Assembly (NCBI GenBank): GCA_025766275.1
Contig: JAFKAC010000043.1
Span: 310,001-374,000 of the forward strand
Source: Lactarius indigo
Lineage: Eukaryota > Basidiomycota > Agaricomycetes > Russulales > Russulaceae
Length of the DNA stretch: 64,000 nucleotides
Direction: 5' to 3'
Made by a program: the position numbers and the translations under genes. Below, one piece after another: positions 55,671 through 64,000 of the stretch. How positions within the stretch are numbered: position 1 is the first letter of the stretch; every line of letters starts with the position of its first letter. The notes under the pieces were generated by a model. The model was not told the DNA's origin. It searched no databases and saw nothing but the letters and a program-made list of their open reading frames with translations.

Positions 55671-58505
55671 TCAAACCATATCATACCGGCCATGTGAAGT
55701 ATGCGGAGGGTGATCTCCCGTACGCTCAGCATTTGGTTCCTGCAGTGAAGGTCCCGCGATAGCTACTTCCGGCTCATTGACTGACCTCGGTGGCGGAGAT
55801 TGCGGGGGAGGCTCTAGGTTATCAGTACTGTTTGCGTGGCTTCCGCGATTGACTTCAAGGAGTTCAATGGCATCCTTTTCCTTGCGCAAACCAGGCTGAG
55901 AGCCACCGTCATCCTTAGCTGCGGTGCCCACGTCAGGTGCGGAGGTTGGCACTAGAGAAGCGCCGAGAGCGGTAGTAGCTACTATCGAGCTATGAGGTTC
56001 TAGGACAGGAAGCGAGAGGTCAGATCGTGTGATGGGCAAGTATGAAGACAGAGGCGGACCTGTGAGAAGTTGATTGTCGAGAACTGAATTAGAAGAAGAT
56101 GAAGAGGAGAAGTTTGACGCATCAGAAGGTGTCAGGGGGTCTGTGTTGTGCTGGAGGGCAATCGCGGTGGGTGGGGAAGTAGAGAAGAGAGGAGGGATGG
56201 ACGCCAAAGTTTCGGGGGTGGGGTCGGGGGTTATATGTGAGTTGACAACGTCCATTATTTCATCAATGGTGGTTGGTGATGTAACAAGAACGCGGAGGGT
56301 TTCGGCGAGCAGCTGCTCAGCAGTGTTATCAAGCGGTGGTACGTCCGCGTGTCCGAGTCTACTGGGGACATGGGGTGAGGCTGGTATGAGCGAAGAAGTC
56401 GCATCGGGACTGAAAAAGGGGGCAGGGGACAGCGCATCATCATCATTCAGTCCAGTGCTTGCGGAGGCAGAGTCACCGTAGATACGCTGTATAGTGTCCG
56501 AATGATGACCGGGGATGTTGCACAGTGGGTACACAGCTGGTGGGAACGAATTGAAAGCATTGTCTGTGGGGGCGGAGAAATGTGTAGGGGCAGCAGCATC
56601 GGTATCTTGATGTAGAATGGTGTAAACCCTGCGGATCGGTCCGAGGATATTATGCGTTGAGATCCTTGATTCATTGTCGTTCTGGGCTTTTCGAACAATT
56701 TGATTCCAGAGTGCACAGAAACTGTGCTGTTGTTGTGGTGACGTATTTCGTACGTCGAATGATCTGGAAGCTGCTCTTAGAACCCAAAAGTACATGTACG
56801 GTGGCCAGGAATTTTCTCCGCAACGGCTAAATTGGTGGCGAGCAATTTGAGTCAGTATGACAAGTGACAGGGTGTCCCCCTGGGTGGCGTAGTATCGGAG
56901 GACAGATTCCGGGATGCTCAGTTCACTGGAGGCAAGGGCGAACCACGAGTCATCGCGTAGTTGTGCCTTTGCAACAATACCAATAACTGTGGCTTGGACA
57001 AGCATAGTAGTTAGTAGACCCTTGCCCCTTCCCCAGCCTCTCACAAGATGCGCAACTTCGGCAGAAACTGGCTCATACTGATCTTCTAAAAACGTTCTGT
57101 TGAAGAACCGCCAAAGCACTTGTTCAGTAATGTCGGTGGGATTGACCGCCTTGAAACATACAGCAATTCGCCGCCTTTTGACCTGGTCGGGGAGCAAGTC
57201 GGATGATAACGTGCGGTCTAACAATCCAATCAATGCCATTGAAAGCTTCTCCCTTTGCTTGTTGGTGAGACGGGGAAGAGGGTCGTAGATCACTTTCGAA
57301 CTGCGGAAGCCAGGTAAGCCAGAAAAGAAGCACTCTAGTTCGTGATCTTCGTCCAAACTGTCGAACGTCCACAGAAAGGCGCGAGTATCAATCTCTGGTG
57401 GAGATTCCAGAGCAGTCTTCTCGGCAGTCTTCTGCATGCCCTGCATAAGCAATTTGCGATGACTTGTCTCTAGGTCTTTAAAGAGGCGCCAAGCTCTAGA
57501 CCAGGCTCCATAACGAAAGTAAACTGGCCCGATAAACCACCGAAGAACCCTATAGATGGCATATGTTATCCCAGTAACAATGTGCCACGCTGGCAGGGAG
57601 AGTGGTGTGCGGTATGGGCTGTCATGACGAATGATTGGGATAAACGTGATACACCCGTACAGCGCCGTGCACATGCCGACCCACGACAGCACCGACTTTG
57701 AAATCGTGAGATTAATGTTCCATAGGAACACAGCCAGACCGGCGAGGAACAGGAAAAGAGAAACATGAAGCAGTGTGGGCAATGCTTCAACCACCCATGG
57801 AAGGAGAGACTTGTTGACACCTTCAGAAAAGAATGCGCGGATCCGTGCTCGCTTGTGTGGACTATAACGTGGCTGAGTGATCTTGAGGTATCTTCGTGCC
57901 CACTGCTGTAGCAATGTCGCGAGCAGAGCGCAGGTAAGACTGATGACAAAGCTCATGAACCAAAGCGAATTAACCCAGACGGCATAATTTGGTGGAGAGA
58001 ATGGGGGTGGAGAAGTAGGGGGAGAACTGGGAACGCCAGATTGATTTGGGTTGGAAACGGTCTGATAGATATTCGCAAGGTAGAAATTGGAGGTGTCCTG
58101 TGGGTTCGGTCGGATGTCTTGAATCGATACCGAGATCAACGACGCGACGGCAGCAGAGAATAAACCGGTCTACAGGATATGAGTCTGTGAAGTGGTACAT
58201 GGTACCGGAAGATAGTAGCGTACAAAGATGAGAATCCCATTGGCGTCCGCTTTCCATCCTTCGGCCATTTTCTTGTCTTCTTCCGTCGCCATTTCCAAGT
58301 ACATTGAAAGGATAGGCCCTGAGCCATCGGCGAAGTTAGATGCATCTCGTAATGCCTGATTCTGCACCGGCGGAGGCGGGTACAGGTGGTCACCTGTAGA
58401 GGCATCAGTAACTGGTGAGAACGGCGAGGACAGGAGCAAGGTACCTATTCCCGGGCGTATATCCTCCTCTGCTATGTTGACATTCTCGGGATGAGCTTGG
58501 GACAT
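55671..58505 (-). CDS. DUF6535-family membrane protein, locus 7, intact
   Basis: Exons 58505-58445, 58393-58224 and 58169-55671 give 909 residues, the longest member. Introns are 51 and 54 nt; the first contains a good branch site (ttactgat). The N-terminus MSQAHPENVNIAEEDIRPG has diverged from loci 1-3. Four hydrophobic segments lie around residues 65-255, including SLFLFLAGLAVFLW. The soluble region has WTFDSLDEDHELECFFSGLP, with Cys in place of the usual Arg. The tail is long and Ser/Thr/Pro-rich and ends GRYDMV. Because intron 1 is a multiple of three and lacks a stop, an unspliced form would also be open. Function unknown. Confidence 0.88.
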
Positions 58506-59819
58506 TGAAAATTACGACGTGGGTTAACTAAGAAGAGCACGATGTGTTGGGATGGAAGGCGTTGAGGATGAATCCCCCTGCCAGTGGTTAGCCCCAAAGC
58601 ACCATAAAGCGATACAAGGATCGACCGAACCACAAGCGCTTGTGGCTCAACGGTTTGTTCTTGAGTTTGTTGTTGCGAAATAGGCTCCAATATCCATATC
58701 GTGTGCCGTCATAAGTCGTTTTTGCGTTGCATGGAAGAGTCATCTCGACGCGAAGACCTCTCCTCTTATTTTATGGTAAACTCGCAACTCGCAAAAACCG
58801 ATGAGTATTGCCGGAGGACACCTCCCCTATGCGGAAGAAATACCGATTGGCGCTGAACTCAAGCCACCAAGCTCGAACCAACGCCCAAACCGATTGAGAT
58901 GTGTAACCTCCTCAGGCTCAGGCTACCGCACTGGCTATCTGTGACTCGGAGATCAATTACCTTCGATCGAGTTCTCATGCGCTACTGCTCCCACCTCGAG
59001 ACCTGCGTTGTTGGTTCTGTAGTAAGTTAAGTCCAACAGCTCCCCAGGCCGGAAAGTGCCGATTCAAATCTATGGTGACGGTATCAAGTTACACCTCCTC
59101 GGCTTCCTCACTTACTTTCACTGAAGAGGTAGCGGCAACAACATACCGTGCATGGGGAGTCTGAAATCAATCGCCCTCTCACCCACTCTCACCACAGTAT
59201 ATCTCTATACGCAACATCATTTATTCAGTACTTCGCTGACATTGCAATACCCCCCCCTCGGTTCATTGGTGAGTGGACCGGGTGGATAGACGATAGACGA
59301 AAGACGCCGCCTGAATTTTCGCAGAGACCCGGGTACTTTCGAAGACCAGATACTCAGTTGAGCTCTGCGTCTCATCCAGGGCGAAGCACAGATCGCCAAG
59401 CTCACATCGTGCGCATCTCATCAGGTAGACAAAATACTGAACGTGCACCTTATGTTCAATCGATATGACAGATACTTGTGGTCGAAGACGGTCAGAACCA
59501 GTATTTGGTGATGTTGAGAGGCGAGGCCTTCTCTGTCGTATTCGGGAATGCCAAGAAGCTTGGCGAGGGCACTGACCGTGATGCGTGCCAACATTTTTTT
59601 CTTCGACGCTCTCCTCTAATAACTGTCTTTGCAACTCCAAAAAGGATTTCTCGACCTTTTGTTTGTCCACCTACTAAAACATATTGCCGATTAATTCAAT
59701 AAAAACCATGCGACAAAGCTGTTGTGCCTTGTCACATCCGCGACTGCAGAGTCCACGATCAAGTGCCGCGGGTGCGTTTCCCTTTCTCTATGGTGCCTCC
59801 TAACCCTCAATTCCCATCG
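58506..59819. other. Long spacer with segment S2
   Basis: 59345-59700 is segment S2. The rest has short, unshared frames. An AT-rich stretch and a Lys/Glu-rich minus-strand frame (KVEKSFLELQRQLLEESVEE, 59660-59600) are not conserved in the other S2 copies. No gene is recognised. Confidence 0.4.
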
Positions 59820-60620
59820 ACTTAAGCTTGGCGAACTTTTTCAATACCCTCCCATGCCGACATACCCTCCGCTTCCAGATCTATGACACCCTTGTTGCGT
59901 TGTAGGCGAAAAAACGGTGAGCTACACGAAGTGCGGGTTCCCGCCGACGTCAAGAAGTAACTCGAGGAATAAGAGACCATGCTGTCAGAGAAGGGCGCTC
60001 TCTCAAAGCCCTTAGTTGACATCTTTTCCAAAGTGGGGCGGCCGTACGTATTCTGCTCTCTGCTTCACCTGTTGATGCACTTCGCTCTCTGTGCAGAGAT
60101 ACGGCCTACTAATTGCTAGAACCCGCATCTCAGGCGACACAGCTTGCGCTCAGTGCAATCGTCACGACCCCGGCCGTCTTTGACCTTGGCCCACTCTTCA
60201 GACCGACGCAATCTTCGCTGCGCAAGCACCTTCGCGCTCCTACGGTTATCTCTAAGGGGCGAGCTGGATGACCTGTACGCCTGCCCACGCAGACGCCATT
60301 GGGGAATACGGTACGTCTCCGCGATCGAAGTCTGAGTGCTGGGTCCTTGGCTGGGTCGTCGATGGTAAGCTTTCCCTCCGCTCCCCGTGCTCAACTCTTT
60401 TCTTTTCACCCTTCTTGGTGAATGACTACTCATTGACGCAGTCATCAATGAAAAGCAAGCTCACGCTTTGGTGCGTATTTCGGTCCACAGGAGGGAACGC
60501 TGTTGGTCAAGCGCCTCACGTCATAGCGAGCATGGTCGACCCGCCATCGCTTTCACCCAAGCTCGTAACGAGGTGGCGACAGGAGAGCAGTCTGAGAATC
60601 CCATATTGGGGTAGTGTTCC
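59820..60620 (+). pseudogene. eIF3m-like gene fragment 14
   Basis: Decayed copy: a DVKK-type DVEKWL remnant near 59948, LSEKGAL near 59980, a gtacgtattc...gtgcag gap (60044-60094), a TPAVFDLGPLFRPTQSSL reading near 60170, an AYAC-like end before gtacgtct near 60311, and a GNAVGQAPHV C-terminal remnant near 60495. Placement matches the other copies; sequence identity is low. Confidence 0.5.
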
Positions 60621-60939
60621 CACGTCAGTTTCGAACGCGCACAAGAACCTGTCGTTCTCGATGTCGACGCTACCAGCGTTCTCTCGACCACATGTTACGT
60701 AAATATCACTGACCCGTCACTTCCAGTTACGCTCGTTAGCCCGCGGTGACTAAAGGGCAATGATTCACCACTCGATTCAAATTTACACATGTTTGGCTGC
60801 TGTATTTGTACCGCATGACACGAATATATGTACGCATGATGATAAAAAGGTATTGAGTAGTATGACCAGTTTAATGGTAAGGAGAGCTCAATAAGATAAA
60901 CCCAATCGCACGCGCACATCTAAGAGATTGAAGGACGGA
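60621..60939. other. Spacer before the 3' end of locus 8
   Basis: Contains the 3' flank repeat (cgcacgcgcacatctaagag near 60909). No gene is seen. Confidence 0.4.
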
Positions 60940-63665
60940 TTAGATGATAACATACCGACTCGGACAATGCGAAGGATCCGGAAGATGATCGACGATCTCC
61001 TGACGCTCAGCATTCGGTGTCCAAAGTGAGGGATGGCTACGTCCGAGTCAGTAGCCCATGGCAGTGGAAAATCCAGGCTGGTATCGTTTGCGTGAATTGC
61101 GATATTTAACGGAGGGTCAAGGGCGTCCCTTTCCTTGCGAAAACCAGGCCAGGGGCTAACACCGTCTTCGACGGTAGCACTCAGATCTGGCGCGCAGAGG
61201 TCGGTCCTGGGTAAGTGCTGGGTGCAGTAGAAACTGTTATCGAACGACGAGATTCCGGGAAAGACAATGAGAGGTCGGTTCGAGCGATGGGCGAGTGTGA
61301 AGACGACGGCGGACCTGTAGGAAATAGGTGGTCGAGAACTAGATTAGAAGAAGCTGAGGACGGGATATTTGATGCATCGGAAGGCGTCACGAAGTCTGGG
61401 TTGTGCTGGAGGGAAAAGGCGGAGGGGAGGGAAATAGATGAAAGAGAAGGGGTAAGTATCGGTGTTCCGGGGGCGGAGTCGGGCATTGTTATAACTGAGG
61501 CGACAATGTCCAGGATTTCACGAGCGGCGGCTGGATCCGGTGAGGTAACTGGAACGCGGAGGCTTTCAATGGTTGTCTGATGAGCGAAGTGGAAGTCGTC
61601 AAGAGACAGCTCCTCCGTCAAGCCTTCGCAGACATGAACTTGAAGTGAAGAAGGTACAGGCGAAGAAGGTACGTCGGGACTGGCACGGGAAGCAGGGACT
61701 AGCCCAACGGCGCGAACAAACGTCGTGGAAGGAGAGTCGTTGTGAATATGGCCAGAGGCGTTGCATACTGGTAACGAGGACGGTTGCCACAAAATGTAAT
61801 CCGCATTGCCCCTGGAGGCGGAGAACCGTGATGGTGCAAAATCGGTATCTTGATGCAGCGCGAGGAAAACTTTGCGGATTGGAAGGGCAACCCACGTGCT
61901 GGTCTCGTTGCCATCATTCCGCGCTTTGTGAACGATTTGATTCCAGAGAGCACAGAACTCGTGCTGGAGTTCTGGCAACGTGTTTTGTACATCAAACATG
62001 GAAGCTGTTTCTAGAACGTTCGCGAACCCGTGCCGCACCCAGGAATGCTTCCAGAAAAAGTTAAATTGCTGACGGGTGATGTGAATCAATATGGCAAGTG
62101 ACAGGCTGTCCCCGTGCGCGGCGTACCCCCGGAGAACAGATTCTGAGACGGCCAGTTCATTTGAGGCGAGAATGAACCAAGAGTCGTCACGCCGTCGCGC
62201 TCTTGCAACAATACTGGAGACTGTAGCTCGTGTAACCACAATGGTGCCTTCGTCTGTGTTATTGCGCCAGCTCCTCACGATCTGCAAAATCCCGGCGGCC
62301 AGCAGACCACTATCTTGGTCGTTGGACAAAATTACGTCAAGGATATTAAATGCGAAGAGAGTGTGAGCGGGATCGATGGCCTTCGCGCATATCAAGGCTC
62401 GCCGTTGTTTGACTGGCGCGGGCAGCAAATCGGATGAGAAAGTGCGGTCCAATAGCCCCTTCAATCCCGCTGAAAGCTTCAAAACTTGCTCAAAGGGAAG
62501 ACCAGGCAGAGGATTTTTGACCATCTTGGAGCTGCAGAAGCCAGGTAAGCCCGCAAAGAAGCGCTCCATTTCGTGGTCTTCGTCCAAGGCGTCAAACGTC
62601 CACATGAAGGCGCGAGCGTCGATCTCGGATCGGGATTTCAGAGCACTCGTCTCGGCAGTCCTCTCCATACCCTGCAAGAGTAGTCCGTAGTAACGGCTCC
62701 AGGACTTCTGAAAGACTGGACGACGACGGAGAACCGACAAATTGAACCACCATCGGATCTGAGAGCCGACGGAAGCTATCCCGAAAACAATTAGCCACAC
62801 TGGTGATGATAGCGATGTATAGTACGGGCTATCATGACGAAATATCGGCAACAATGTGATGCACCCGTACAGGGCTATACAAACGCCGACCCATGACATC
62901 ACCGGCTTGAAAATGGTGGAATTGACGTTGCATAGGAACACAACCAAGCCGGCAAAGAATAGGAACAGGGAAATGTGAAGAAGTGCAGGCAATGTTTCGA
63001 CCGTCCACGGAAGGAGAAGCTTCTCGACTCCTTCGGCAAAGAACGCGCGAATCCGTGCTCGCTTGTGTGGACTGTAACGCGACTGAGTGACCCTGAGATA
63101 TCTTCGTGCCCATTGTTGCATCAGGGTCGCGAGCAGGGCACAGGTAAGGCTGATCACCAAGCTCATGAACCAAAGTGCGTTCACCCAAACGGCATAGATT
63201 GGTGGAGAGAATGGGGGCGGGGAAGTAGGGAGGGAAGCGGAAATATTGGGGTCAGAGACAGTCTGGTAGATATTTGCAAGGTAGAAGTTGGAGGTGTCCT
63301 GTGGGTTCGGTCGGATGTCCTGTATGGACACTGAGATCAAGGATGCGACAGCAGCAGAGAATAAACCGGTCTATGATAATTGAGTCGGTGTGAGGCACCG
63401 ATTAAAGATGGACACACACAAATATGAGGATCCCGTCAGCATCTGCTTTCCATTTTTCGGCCATCTTCTTATCCTCTTCCGTCGCCATTTCCAAATATAG
63501 TGAGAAAATGGGCCCGGATCCATCGACGAAGTTAGATACTCTATGTGGGGTTTGAAGCGGCGCAGACTGGGGTATATGCTGCTCGTCACCTACTTGGACG
63601 GAATGAGGGATGGAGAAATGGGGGAATAACGCGTCCGTACCAGGCTCTTCGGGAGTTCGAGACAT
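60940..63665 (-). CDS. DUF6535-family membrane protein, locus 8, tail frameshifted
   Basis: Exons 63665-63641, 63589-63420 and 63370-61181 give 794 residues; introns are 51 and 49 nt. Exon 1 is the shortest in the family (MSRTPEEP). Four membrane segments and WTFDALDEDHEMERFFAGLP are intact. Two extra bases in a GCGC run near 61190 make the frame stop at 61181. The old reading continues in the next frame (DLSATVEDGVS) to 60940 and would end RYVII. Only the last ~80 disordered residues are affected, so a membrane product is still plausible. Confidence 0.75.
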
Positions 63666-64000
63666 CGAAACCTATACAGTAGCCCTATGACGTGGGTGTA
63701 AGTTAATGTTGAATAAGGTCAATCAGCGTGCCTCTTCCACTGGCAGATGCCGTCATCGGAGGCGGTGCATGATAGCCAACTGTTCCCACATTAAAATCCG
63801 ATCAACTAGGACCCTAGAGACGCATTCTACGCAATGTCTACATCGTGCGTGCAGCCCAAGGGTTCCGGACTGGCAACAAGCGCTGGCAAGCCCAGAGGTT
63901 GAGTGGGCGCGTCCCTGATGACGTCTCTGTGAGCGGCTTAGACAACAAGGTCCAGCTACGGGGGCACGGAGCTATTATGAGATGCCTGAGACCTGCACAG
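63666..64000. other. 5' flank of locus 8 and window end
   Basis: Only the start-proximal part is expected to be promoter. I see no strong similarity to the flanks of loci 1-3 and no gene. Confidence 0.4.

Noticed and set aside
1085..60620. Active eIF3m genes in the spacers
   Set aside because: No copy has a continuous frame over the whole set of motifs; all carry stops, frameshifts or truncations. They are treated as remnants.
9723..63665. NLR-like, HET or toxin-type defence system
   Set aside because: I looked for a nucleotide-binding domain, HET motif, ankyrin or WD repeats in the DUF6535 proteins and saw none. The pattern of turnover is suggestive, but no defence domain supports the label.
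1..64000. CRISPR arrays, rRNA or tRNA genes
   Set aside because: No regular short repeats with unique spacers and no recognisable tRNA or rRNA sequence were seen. The only tRNA-related match is the Copia primer site.

Overview
The window looks like nuclear DNA of a mushroom-forming fungus (Basidiomycota, Agaricomycetes). The evidence is short GT-AG introns of about 47-71 nt, a tandem family of multi-pass membrane proteins that I recognise as DUF6535 (a family expanded in Agaricomycetes), and chromodomain Ty3/Gypsy and Ty1/Copia retrotransposons with 5-bp target duplications. I see no bacterial operons, rRNA, tRNA genes or CRISPR arrays. The species cannot be named from the sequence.

Layout. 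Eight DUF6535 loci, plus two fragments, lie head-to-tail on the minus strand: locus 1 (12448-10345, tail frameshifted), locus 2 (28102-25331, intact), a 5' fragment (29969-29290), locus 3 (35678-32897, intact), a 3' fragment (37600-37343), locus 4 (46278-37671, broken by a Copia element), locus 5 (49152-46526, pseudogene), locus 6 (53999-51528, tail frameshifted), locus 7 (58505-55671, intact) and locus 8 (63665-61181, tail frameshifted). Every locus with a preserved 5' end has the same three-exon plan with an exon 2 of exactly 170 nt. The proteins have four N-terminal membrane segments, a conserved soluble middle, and a fast-changing Ser/Thr/Pro-rich tail that ends in a conserved YD-I/M-V-like tetrapeptide.

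The spacers are also repetitive. On the plus strand, tail-to-tail with the DUF6535 genes, they carry about fourteen decayed fragments that resemble the PCI-domain translation factor subunit eIF3m, with intron positions still visible, and some further conserved segments that I do not recognise. Loci 1 and 2 and their spacers form a recent tandem duplication of about 13 kb.

The array is full of mobile DNA. There is a complete 7.8-kb Ty3/Gypsy chromovirus (14092-21911) and a 6.2-kb Ty1/Copia element (38613-44815) inside DUF6535 locus 4, which itself contains a solo LTR. A three-deep nest lies at 1519-5405 (solo LTR, then a 3.2-kb long-inverted-repeat element, then another solo LTR), and three LTRs of one further family are at 1-461, 6174-6720 and 7622-8230. 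Nearly all ends are fixed by TG...CA termini and matching 5-bp duplications.

The two LTR pairs differ at 26 sites by my hand alignment, and all 26 are CpG-type transitions. All six in-frame stops in the two pol frames are TGA, which CGA could give, and two catalytic Asp codons of the Copia element are Asn through the same kind of change. This points to cytosine-methylation or RIP-like decay of transposons inside an actively duplicating host gene cluster.
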